NCBI RefSeq assembly: GCF_000424985.1
Contig: NZ_KE384292.1
Span: 772-36,254, forward strand
Origin: Arenibacter latericius DSM 15913
Lineage (GTDB): Bacteria > Bacteroidota > Bacteroidia > Flavobacteriales > Flavobacteriaceae
Direction: 5' to 3'
Length of the DNA stretch: 35,483 nucleotides
A program made the position numbers and the translations under genes. Within the stretch, counting starts at the first letter, position 1; every line of letters starts with the position of its first letter. Below, piece by piece: positions 16,412 through 23,931 of this stretch. The notes beneath the pieces are model-generated. The model did not search any database, was not told the DNA's origin, and saw only the letters and a list, made by a program, of their open reading frames with translations.

Positions 16412-17293
16412 TTAATTGTCTGCCTTCCAAATCTCCCCTTCTGCTTCTTTTGGATTGGCTGGTGTTGTTCCAGTCAGTTCCGTTAGGATGTAACTAGATA
16501 CTTGGGCTATTTCAAGTGGCTTAAGCATTTGTTTCCAGGCCACCATTCCTTTACCGGCACGTCCCCCTTCGGAAACCGTATTGAAAACATCATTGATGCT
16601 ACCTCCTAGAATCCAATACTCATCTGTTAAATTAGGGCCAATTCCCCCACCGCCATCTGCCATATGACAAGCAACGCAATTGGAAGTGTAGATTGCTTCT
16701 CCCGCTTTTATATCCGAAGCATCAGTTAATAATTCTACGGTGTTAGCATCTACTAATCCCTTGGCGGTTTTCTTATACTCCTCTATTTCCAATTGAGCTT
16801 CTGCAACGGCTCTTTCATACTCCATATCCTGAGTGTCCCCACCAAACACATGGTAACGTGCCATGTAAACTATAGCGAAAACTATTGAGGCATAAAATAG
16901 ATAAACCCACCATGGCGGAAGATTGTTATCTAATTCTTGAATACCGTCATAATTATGATCTAGGATAATTTCGTGTTCCTCTTCAATTGCTTTCTCCTGA
17001 ATCATCTTCTCGCGAAGTTGAGCTATCCAATTATTCCCTTCTTTAGAGGCTTTATCCTCTAGGTAGCGCTCCTTAGCCTCAGGAGATAAGGTTTGGAACA
17101 TAACATTCTCTATGGACCTTAAAATAAGTTCTATTCCAATTAATAAAAACAGGATTATTCCCATAAAAATTAATAGTGCTGGATGTTCCAATACGGCTGG
17201 TAATCCATCCGTTTCTACGAAGTATTCCATCAATCCGAGGATTAGAAAGAAAACTAGCGGAATTCTAATCCACCATAGTGAGGTATTTTTCAT
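16412..17293 (-). CDS. ccoP: cbb3 oxidase subunit CcoP, single-haem form
   Basis: This is the diheme-type electron-entry subunit of the cbb3 oxidase, present here with one c-type haem. The protein is 293 residues. There are two N-terminal membrane helices (about 7-25 and 36-57), a charged cytoplasmic loop, the FixP_N signature LDHNYDGIQELDNNLPPWW before a third helix (about 128-146), and one cytochrome c domain (about 190-285). That domain has C206-V-A-C-H210 and a likely Met axial ligand in GKGMVAW. The second CxxCH found in proteobacterial CcoP is absent. The gene follows ccoQ after 101 bp, a spacer that contains a terminator-like hairpin, so ccoP may be expressed less than ccoNOQ. Confidence 0.93.
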   Translation of the reverse strand: MKNTSLWWIRIPLVFFLILGLMEYFVETDGLPAVLEHPALLIFMGIILFLLIGIELILRSIENVMFQTLSPEAKERYLEDKASKEGNNWIAQLREKMIQEKAIEEEHEIILDHNYDGIQELDNNLPPWWVYLFYASIVFAIVYMARYHVFGGDTQDMEYERAVAEAQLEIEEYKKTAKGLVDANTVELLTDASDIKAGEAIYTSNCVACHMADGGGGIGPNLTDEYWILGGSINDVFNTVSEGGRAGKGMVAWKQMLKPLEIAQVSSYILTELTGTTPANPKEAEGEIWKADN

Positions 17294-17350
17294 CTTAACT
17301 GTTTTAAGTGGTTTTCTTAGGTTGAAATTGTTATTACATATTAGGGTAAG

Positions 17351-17383
17351 AAAAACATAGGCTAGCAGTACCGCTGCCTATGT
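17351..17383 (-). terminator. Terminator-like hairpin between ccoQ and ccoP
   Basis: Read on the minus strand, ACATAGGCAGC pairs with GCT-A-GCCTATGT (8 bp plus 3 bp past a one-base bulge) around a 6-nt loop and is followed by a run of T. It lies 12 nt after the ccoQ stop and about 60 nt before the ccoP start. It should act as an intrinsic terminator, attenuator or RNA-stabilising hairpin inside the operon. Confidence 0.6.
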
Positions 17384-17394
17384 GTTTCATATTG

Positions 17395-17574
17395 CTATCT
17401 TAAATCATCATCTTCTAGCGGCAATTCGCTAACTTCCTTAATGTGTTCTTTGGATGCAGTAAATACCCACCAAAATAGGCCAGCAAAAAAGATAAAGAAT
17501 ATCAGTAGGGAAATAATGGGATAAGTAGCTATCCCATCGATGGTTTCCATATAACCTTTTACGAATTTTAGCAT
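17395..17574 (-). CDS. ccoQ: cbb3 oxidase small subunit CcoQ
   Basis: This short gene was found by translating the gap between ccoNO and ccoP. It encodes 59 residues from ATG 17574 to TAG at 17395. The N-terminus is MLKFVKGYME. A single membrane helix spans about 18-38 (PIISLLIFFIFFAGLFWWVF). An acidic tail ends LPLEDDDLR. Size, topology and location fit CcoQ/FixQ, which stabilises the cbb3 complex. It begins 6 nt after the ccoNO stop, implying co-translation. The sequence has little other identifying content, so the call rests on context. Confidence 0.88.
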   Translation of the reverse strand: MLKFVKGYMETIDGIATYPIISLLIFFIFFAGLFWWVFTASKEHIKEVSELPLEDDDLR

Positions 17575-17580
17575 GACTTG

Positions 17581-19779
17581 TTAATTTTGAGAAATTTCCT
17601 CGTTCGTATTCTTAATTTTTATATCGGTTCCTAGACGTTGTAGGTAGGCAATCATAGCTACAATCTCCCTATCTTTCATTTCTATAAAATCTTCTCCATT
17701 TTCTTCAGCATACTTTTTATCGGCTTCGTAGCTCGCTGCAAAATCGGGATCCGTATATAGGTTTTTCTCTATTTGTGCTGCCTGCTGATCCATATGTTCA
17801 AAAGCATTGGCAATTTCTTCCTCAGAATATGGAACCCCTAGTGTAACCATTACCTCCATCTTTTTCTGAATTTTACTTCGGTCGTGCTCATCCCTAATTA
17901 ACCAAGCATATGCCGGCATTATGGATCCCGAAGAGGTAGATTGCGGATCGTACATATGGTTAAAGTGCCAACTGTCTGAGTATTTTCCTCCTACCCGTAA
18001 TAAATCTGGCCCAGTACGTTTACTACCCCATAAGAATGGGTGGTCGTAAACAAACTCCCCAGCTTTGGAATATTCCCCATAACGCTCCACTTCACTTCGG
18101 AAAGGTCTTACCATTTGGGAGTGACAACTTACACAACCTTCCCTAATATAAAGGTCCCTTCCTTCTAATTCTAATGGGGTGTACGGTTTTACACTAGAGA
18201 TGGTCGGAATATTAGATTTGACCAGAATGGTTGGAACTATCTGTACAATACCACCAATTAATATTGCTATAGTAGCTAAGATGGTTAACTGAATAGGCTT
18301 ACGCTCTAACCAAGTGTGCCAAGTCTCCCCTGCCGTTCTTTTCTTGGAAACTCGGGCTAAGGCCGGGGCCTCTGCTAACTCGTCTTCTACTTTGCTACCA
18401 GATTTTACGGTAATCACTAAGTTGTAAATCATTACCAGCGCTCCAGCAATGTACATACTACCTCCAATAGCACGCATCCAATACATGGGGATAATTTGGG
18501 TTACGGTCTCTAAGAAGTTTCCGTAAACCAAGGTGCCATCAGGGTTAAATTCTTTCCACATTAAGGCTTGTGTAAAGCCAGCAACATACATAGGTAGTGC
18601 ATATAATATAATACCTAGTGTACCAAGCCAAAAGTGGAAGTTTGCCAAGGGTATGGAATGTAATCTTGTTTTAAACATTCTAGGTACTAACCAATATATC
18701 ATACCAAAGGCCATAAATCCGTTCCATGCCAAAGCTCCTACGTGAACGTGTGCTATAATCCAATCACTAAAGTGAGCAATAGCATTTACGTTCTTTAGAG
18801 ATAACATGGGACCTTCAAAAGTGGCCATCCCATATCCGGTAATAGCAACTACCATAAATTTTAAAACAGGATCTGTCCTTACCTTATCCCAAGCTCCTCT
18901 TAAGGTTAAAAGTCCGTTGATCATCCCACCCCAAGAGGGGGCTAATAACATAATAGAGAAGGCTACCCCTAAATTTTGTGCCCAATCTGGTAAAGATGAA
19001 TACAACAAGTGGTGAGGCCCTGCCCAGATATAAATGAATATTAACGACCAGAAGTGTACAATAGATAGTCTATAGGAATAGACAGGTCTATTAGCAGCCT
19101 TTGGAACAAAATAGTACATTAATCCTAGAAAAGGTGTGGTTAAGAAGAATGCCACAGCGTTATGTCCATACCACCACTGTACTAAGGCATCTTGAACCCC
19201 AGCATATACAGAGTAACTTTTAAAAGCACTTACTGGAATGGATAAACTATTGAAAATGTGAAGTACAGCAACAGTTACAAAGGTGGCTAGATAGAACCAA
19301 ATGGCAACATATAAGTGACGTTGCCTTCTCCTAAGCATAGTTCCAATAAGATTCCAACCAAAAGCTACCCAAACAATTGTAATGGCTATGTCTATAGGCC
19401 ACTCTAATTCTGCATATTCTTTGGTAGAGGTGTATCCCAATGGCAGGGTAATAGCGGCTGCTACGATAATGGCCTGCCAACCCCAAAAGTTTAATTTACT
19501 TAATGCATCGCTATACATTCTAGCTTTTAAGAGGCGCTGAGTGGAATAATAAACCCCCGCAAAAATGGCGTTTCCTACAAATGCAAAAATTACGGCATTG
19601 GTGTGTAAGGGACGTAATCGCCCAAAACTTAACCATGATATGCCATCGGTAATGTTTGGGAAAAGAAACATAAGAGCGAGCAGAAGCCCGACAGACATTC
19701 CTACAATTCCCCAAAACAGTGTAGCATAAATGAATTTTTTTACGATTTTATTATCGTAATAGAACTGCTGTACTTCCAT
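17581..19779 (-). CDS. ccoNO: Fused cbb3 oxidase subunits I and II (CcoN-CcoO)
   Basis: This one 732-residue chain joins the catalytic haem-copper subunit CcoN (about 1-470) to the monohaem cytochrome CcoO (about 510-730), reducing O2 to water at the inner membrane. The CcoN part has about a dozen membrane helices. Haem and copper ligands are visible in RPLHTNAVIF, WWYGHNAVAFF, WAGPHHLLYSS and IAHVHVGALAWNG. The CcoO part has a membrane helix near 500-520 and the haem c site C-V-S-C-H at about 549-553 (REGCVSCHSQMVRPF), followed by GPDLLRVGGKYSD. The fusion is common in Bacteroidota. It begins 2 nt after ccoS and is followed 6 nt later by ccoQ. The start ATG 19779 gives the normal N-terminus. 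Confidence 0.96.
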   Translation of the reverse strand: MEVQQFYYDNKIVKKFIYATLFWGIVGMSVGLLLALMFLFPNITDGISWLSFGRLRPLHTNAVIFAFVGNAIFAGVYYSTQRLLKARMYSDALSKLNFWGWQAIIVAAAITLPLGYTSTKEYAELEWPIDIAITIVWVAFGWNLIGTMLRRRQRHLYVAIWFYLATFVTVAVLHIFNSLSIPVSAFKSYSVYAGVQDALVQWWYGHNAVAFFLTTPFLGLMYYFVPKAANRPVYSYRLSIVHFWSLIFIYIWAGPHHLLYSSLPDWAQNLGVAFSIMLLAPSWGGMINGLLTLRGAWDKVRTDPVLKFMVVAITGYGMATFEGPMLSLKNVNAIAHFSDWIIAHVHVGALAWNGFMAFGMIYWLVPRMFKTRLHSIPLANFHFWLGTLGIILYALPMYVAGFTQALMWKEFNPDGTLVYGNFLETVTQIIPMYWMRAIGGSMYIAGALVMIYNLVITVKSGSKVEDELAEAPALARVSKKRTAGETWHTWLERKPIQLTILATIAILIGGIVQIVPTILVKSNIPTISSVKPYTPLELEGRDLYIREGCVSCHSQMVRPFRSEVERYGEYSKAGEFVYDHPFLWGSKRTGPDLLRVGGKYSDSWHFNHMYDPQSTSSGSIMPAYAWLIRDEHDRSKIQKKMEVMVTLGVPYSEEEIANAFEHMDQQAAQIEKNLYTDPDFAASYEADKKYAEENGEDFIEMKDREIVAMIAYLQRLGTDIKIKNTNEEISQN

Positions 19780-19781
19780 AA

Positions 19782-19991
19782 TTACAATATTTGACTTTCA
19801 CTTATTTGGTTAGATTTTTCTTTTGGCTTTTTCTCAGATGGGTGCTTTACTAATTCATCCTCAAATAGCATTCGTACAGATGGAGTATAGGAATCGTCAT
19901 ATTGCCCCCTTCTAACTGAAACTATAAAAGCGATAAAAAAAACAAGAGCCACTAAAATACTTAGGGCTAATAAAAGGTAAATAACACTCAT
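19782..19991 (-). CDS. ccoS: cbb3-type oxidase assembly protein CcoS
   Basis: This is a 69-residue protein with one N-terminal membrane helix (about 3-25, IYLLLALSILVALVFFIAFI) and the short conserved segment RRGQYDDSYTPSVRMLFEDE typical of CcoS, followed by a Lys-rich tail. CcoS is required to insert haem and copper into CcoN. It is the first gene of the oxidase operon here, ending 2 nt before ccoNO. Usually the copper-ATPase gene ccoI precedes it, but in this window a divergent gene does. Confidence 0.93.
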   Translation of the reverse strand: MSVIYLLLALSILVALVFFIAFIVSVRRGQYDDSYTPSVRMLFEDELVKHPSEKKPKEKSNQISESQIL

Positions 19992-20379
19992 TCTTAACTG
20001 AATTTCGCCGTAAAACTAAAGAGGCTGTTTTTGTAATAATATGACATTTCTCAGGTTTTAGCAATTTTAGAAAATTAACATTTTTTTTGCAAAATATAGC
20101 TGACATTAAAAAAAAAATGACAATTAATTGTTTCTGAGCTGATTATGTTGTTGAAGAAAATGGGTGCTGTTGGTTGGTAGTACTTATGGTATTAATAATT
20201 ATTCATCACAATTCTTAAGAATAATGTTAGAGGGCTGATTTTAACACTATATACTTCACTAATTGAAAGATTTTATGCGAAAGATTTTTAGTTTTGCCAC
20301 TTTCCTATTAAAAATCCGCTAACCACGTGGTTTTTAATATGAAGTAATTGTTAAAATAATTAGGTTAATAGCGTAAACT
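19992..20379. promoter_or_regulatory. Divergent control region of the cbb3 operon and haem lipoprotein gene
   Basis: These 388 bases hold no gene. For the oxidase, a TAnnnTTTG-like box (complement of 20090-20098, spacing one off consensus) has a TTG about 22 bp further upstream, inside a perfect 12-bp palindrome ACAATTAATTGT (20120-20131). The motif TGACA(T/A)T occurs three times (20042, 20101, 20119). For the haem lipoprotein gene, TAGTTTTG at 20289-20296 fits the -7 consensus, with a TTG 23 bp upstream. A second perfect 12-bp palindrome, AACCACGTGGTT (20321-20332), lies in the expected leader. Assignments are tentative. Confidence 0.4.
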
Positions 20380-23028
20380 ATGTTTCAGAAAATTGGTATT
20401 TTTTTATTATTGGGGCTGCTTGTTGTCAGTTGTGGGGAAGATAAAGTCCCATGTGCCCCAAGTAGTGAGGTCATTGATTACCCCATGGCAGATTCTTTGG
20501 CCCAGGCTTTTAATTGGCCAAAGGATTTAAAAATAACAGGATTTGCCGGTCCAGATCTTACCCCAAGTCCAGCTTGTATGGCGGTTGCAGCTACAGGAGA
20601 AGTATTTGTAGGTGTAGATATGATGGGCTCTTTGGGTAAAGATATGGGGAAAGGATTTATTAAGCGTTTGGTAGATTGTAATAACGATGGAGTAATGGAC
20701 TCTCATACTAAATTTGCTGAAGTAGATAACCCAAGGGGAATCTTACCGATTGGAGATCAAGTTTTTGTTTTGCATACCACCTTTACCGAAGAAACAGGAA
20801 AGGCCGATAATATGGACTTGATTGTTTTTGAGGATTTAGATAAAGACGGAATAGCCGACGGTCCTGCAAAAGTATTGATCAAGAACCTAAGTAACTCTAA
20901 ATACCTACGAGAAAGAGGTACAGACCATGCTACCAACGGAATTCAAATGGGAATTGATGGATGGATCTATATCGCTGTTGGTGATTTTGGATTCCATAAC
21001 GCTACCGATCGTGATGGTACTCAGCTTACTATGTTAGGTGGTGGTGTGCTTCGAGTAAGGCCAGATGGTACAGAAATGGAAGTATATACCCATGGATTGA
21101 GGAATATTTACGATGTTGCTATCGATCCATTTATGAATATCTTTACTAGAGGAAATACCAATGATGGAGGGGGATGGAACGTTAGATTCTCACATCAAAT
21201 GCAAACGGGAGAGTATGGGTATCCTATGCTTTTTAAACATTTTACCGAAGAAATTATTCCAGCCTTAGTAGATGTTGGAGGTGGTTCTGGAACTGGTGCT
21301 TTGTTTATGAACGATGATCGTTGGCCAGAAAAATATAACAATGTGCCTATGATGGCAGACTGGGGACGTAGCGAACTATATATCCATAGGGTTACTGAAG
21401 ATAAAGCTAGTTTTACACAAAATGAAGAGAAGTTTATAAGATTGCCACAGATTACGGATCTAGATGTAGATGCTTCTGGTGTAATGTACCTATCTGCATG
21501 GGACGGTGCAGGATATTCTGGTAGCCCGGATAAAGGATATATCGTAAGAGTAACTCCTGAAAATTTAGAACATAAGCCTTTTCCTAATGTGGAAAATATC
21601 TATTGGACTAAGAGTTTAGTGAACTTATTGAAATCTGGAAATGCTAAATCTAGACTAAGTGCACAATACGAATTAATCAAAAGAGGTAAAGGTGCAAGTG
21701 GTGTTTTAAAATTAGCAAAGGATAGCTCATTATCTTTAGAGGTGCGTTCTGCAGCTATTTTTACTTACGCTCAATTAACCGGAGCTTCTGGTGTAGAAGA
21801 TTTAGTATCCCTAACTAAAGATTCAGCAGTTCAGGAATTTGCTCTAAGAGCATTGGCAGACCGTAAGGGAATTGTGGAGAATGTACCATCAGAACCATTT
21901 ATAGAAGCATTGAAATCTGATTCAGATCGTGTGAAGGCCGCTGCAATTGTGGGTCTAGGAAGATTGGGTAGAAAAGAACTTGCTCAACATTTATTAGAAG
22001 TTCCAGTTCCTAATTCTTTTAGAGCTCCAACCTTAGGGAGTGAAGGACCTCACGCTACACCTAATTCAGAGATCCTACTTCCACATTTGGCTGTTAAAGC
22101 GCTTGTAGCAATAAATGCAGAAGACGCTGTTGTAGAGGCTTTAAATACTAAGAATAAGGATTTAGCGCTTTGGACTACACGTTATATGCATTCGCCAAAG
22201 GTGGTAGACGGACTAATTAAGGCCTATAAGGAAACCAATGATGAGGTAGTTAAAGAGAATATTAGTAATTCTTTAGCGCGACTTTATCATCAAGAAGCGC
22301 CTTATGATACCTCTTGGTGGTGGAGTACAAGACCAGATACTCACGGACCTTACTACAAAACTGTAGAATGGGAATACACATCAGTTATTGGCGACTTCCT
22401 AACTAAAGAATGGGAAAATACGGCAGAAGAAAAGAAAGATCTATATGCCGAGCTTAATAGTAAGTACAGATTGGGGATAGAAGAATTTGGAATCTTGAAG
22501 AAAAGAGAACCAAAAGAAGATATGCCTATAGTGGACTTCGATAAGATTAAGAATAAAAAAGGACAAGTAGGTGAGGCGTCTATAGAGGACATCATGATTG
22601 CACTTAAGCAAATTAAGGGTGATCCAGAAAGTGGGAAGAAAATTTATGCAAGTCAAGGTTGCTTTGCGTGCCACAGTATTAGTACCGATGAGGTGATGAA
22701 AGGGCCTTTTATGGGGCAGATTGGTTCTATTATGAATAGAGAGCAGATAGCAGAGTCTATCTTAAAACCAAACGCTTCTATATCTCAAGGGTTCTCCACA
22801 GTAAAAATAGAGACCAAAGGTGGTGATATCCATGTAGGGTTTGTAACGGCAGAATCGGCTACAGATCTAACCATACGCAATATTGCAGGAATTGCTACTG
22901 ATCTTAAAAAATCAGATATTGCCGAAAGGGAAGAACTACCAACTTCTATGATGCCTGCCGGATTGGTAAACTCACTTAGTTATGAGGAATTTGCTTCTTT
23001 AATAGCATTCTTGGAGCAGCAGAAGTAA
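20380..23028 (+). CDS. PVC-type haem-binding CxxCH lipoprotein (propeller + HEAT + cytochrome c)
   Basis: This is a lipoprotein of 882 residues with signal and lipobox ending LVVSC18. Residues about 45-400 form a beta-propeller like the glucose/sorbosone or 'membrane-bound dehydrogenase' domains (repeated blocks such as GIQMGIDGWIYIAVGDFGFHN and GLRNIYDVAIDP). About 415-660 is helical with HEAT-like repeats. About 740-882 is a cytochrome c domain with C761-F-A-C-H765 and a late Met in SMMPAG. This domain order matches the PVC-type haem-binding family, widespread in Planctomycetes and Bacteroidota. Members are thought to oxidise sugars or other organics and pass electrons to c-type cytochromes; the substrate is unknown. 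It is divergent from the cbb3 operon and ends in a strong terminator, so it is a single-gene transcript. Confidence 0.88.
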   Translation: MFQKIGIFLLLGLLVVSCGEDKVPCAPSSEVIDYPMADSLAQAFNWPKDLKITGFAGPDLTPSPACMAVAATGEVFVGVDMMGSLGKDMGKGFIKRLVDCNNDGVMDSHTKFAEVDNPRGILPIGDQVFVLHTTFTEETGKADNMDLIVFEDLDKDGIADGPAKVLIKNLSNSKYLRERGTDHATNGIQMGIDGWIYIAVGDFGFHNATDRDGTQLTMLGGGVLRVRPDGTEMEVYTHGLRNIYDVAIDPFMNIFTRGNTNDGGGWNVRFSHQMQTGEYGYPMLFKHFTEEIIPALVDVGGGSGTGALFMNDDRWPEKYNNVPMMADWGRSELYIHRVTEDKASFTQNEEKFIRLPQITDLDVDASGVMYLSAWDGAGYSGSPDKGYIVRVTPENLEHKPFPNVENIYWTKSLVNLLKSGNAKSRLSAQYELIKRGKGASGVLKLAKDSSLSLEVRSAAIFTYAQLTGASGVEDLVSLTKDSAVQEFALRALADRKGIVENVPSEPFIEALKSDSDRVKAAAIVGLGRLGRKELAQHLLEVPVPNSFRAPTLGSEGPHATPNSEILLPHLAVKALVAINAEDAVVEALNTKNKDLALWTTRYMHSPKVVDGLIKAYKETNDEVVKENISNSLARLYHQEAPYDTSWWWSTRPDTHGPYYKTVEWEYTSVIGDFLTKEWENTAEEKKDLYAELNSKYRLGIEEFGILKKREPKEDMPIVDFDKIKNKKGQVGEASIEDIMIALKQIKGDPESGKKIYASQGCFACHSISTDEVMKGPFMGQIGSIMNREQIAESILKPNASISQGFSTVKIETKGGDIHVGFVTAESATDLTIRNIAGIATDLKKSDIAEREELPTSMMPAGLVNSLSYEEFASLIAFLEQQK

Positions 23029-23064
23029 TAAAGCGTTTGCCAAAACGTATATTGGCTAAATAAT

Positions 23065-23111
23065 AAAAGGAAGCAATCTTAAGGGGTTGCTTCCTTTTTT
23101 TTTCTTTTTTT
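23065..23111 (+). terminator. Rho-independent terminator after the haem lipoprotein gene
   Basis: AAAAGGAAGCAA (23065-23076) pairs perfectly with TTGCTTCCTTTT (23087-23098) around a 10-nt loop, and a T-rich tail runs to 23111 (nine T, C, seven T). It starts 37 bp after the stop at 23028. Confidence 0.9.
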
Positions 23112-23204
23112 GGTGGGTGGTTGTTATAAAATATAGCTGATGATTGTTTTGGGTGTTTTCTTATCGGGTCGCTCTTTCCGCTGTAGTTAGTATTGAGTCC
23201 CTCC

Positions 23205-23220
23205 CTCGGGCAGGCCCGAG
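23205..23220. repeat. GC-rich dyad, possible dispersed repeat
   Basis: CTCGGGC-AG-GCCCGAG is a perfect 7-bp inverted repeat in otherwise AT-rich DNA. The surrounding segment (about 23165-23230) also contains GGGTCGCTCTTTCCGCT, a text style I associate with dispersed intergenic repeats of flavobacteria. It is not followed by a T-run. Confidence 0.35.
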
Positions 23221-23446
23221 AACACGAACTTTAGCTATTTAGTTTTATACGGTGACTGAGCGTAATCAATGTCAAAAAATTAGTTTAATTTAAACTTCGA
23301 TGTTTTAAATAATAGCATTGAAAAATCTAATCGTGAGGACAAAATCACAACTATATAAAAAACTATGTTTTCGGAATCAATTTGGTTGATAGTAATGATA
23401 CACTTCTTATAAATAATTAACTAATATTCTAATTAGACACTTATAG

Positions 23447-23460
23447 TATATCATGATATA
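23447..23460. repeat. 14-bp perfect palindrome
   Basis: TATATCATGATATA is self-complementary. It could be an operator or simply an AT-rich chance palindrome; it is about 470 bp from the susC start. Confidence 0.25.
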
Positions 23461-23709
23461 GTTTTATTCCTATTTATCTATTGGTTACAACCACTTTATT
23501 ATCAAAATAAACCCTTCTTTAGGTATGTGAAAAGGTGTTGGTATACCTTCAGGTACTGTTAAGTCATTTGTTATTTTAAAGATTAAGACCATACCATTTA
23601 AACAAAGAATTTGCTTCTAATCTCAATTGCTTTGGACCCCTAGACTATAGGTAGTTAGGTAATGTACTTTGTAGACAACCCTAATACAGTACTAGCTCCA
23701 TAGGATTCC

Positions 23710-23782
23710 GAATCTGTGTTAAACCCCCTAGAAACTGTGTTAGCACCTCGAAACTATGTTATACTTTTTTGATTCTGTTCTA
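23710..23782 (+). repeat. Four direct repeats at two-helical-turn spacing, candidate operator array
   Basis: Four related 12-bp units start at 23710 (GAATCTGTGTTA), 23731 (GAAACTGTGTTA), 23750 (GAAACTATGTTA) and 23771 (GATTCTGTTCTA). Their spacings are 21, 19 and 21 bp, close to two DNA turns, so bound proteins would lie on one face. They sit 150-222 bp upstream of the susC start. Confidence 0.5.
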
Positions 23783-23931
23783 ACAGGAGAGCTATTCTAA
23801 TAGGTAATATTGCTTATGATCATTTCATGTTCCGTTCTTTCCAAGAATTATGGCACTTAAAGAGAATACTATTTTTCTTGAAAAAAGAGTGTAATATGTT
23901 TTAACTAATAATCAATTAAAACCAACCAAGT

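Larger units (their letters stand above)
23029..23931. other. 903-bp non-coding region upstream of susC
   Basis: No gene, tRNA or other RNA is recognisable. From left to right it holds a strong terminator (23065-23111), a GC-rich dyad (23205-23220) in a segment of unusual composition, a 14-bp palindrome (23447-23460), and four direct repeats (23710-23782). The rest is AT-rich without frames of note. No TAnnTTTG promoter was found for susC. Confidence 0.5.

Noticed and set aside
23160-23260. tRNA or small structured RNA at the GC-rich segment
   Set aside because: The 7-bp dyad is isolated; no cloverleaf, anticodon arm or T-loop can be drawn around it.
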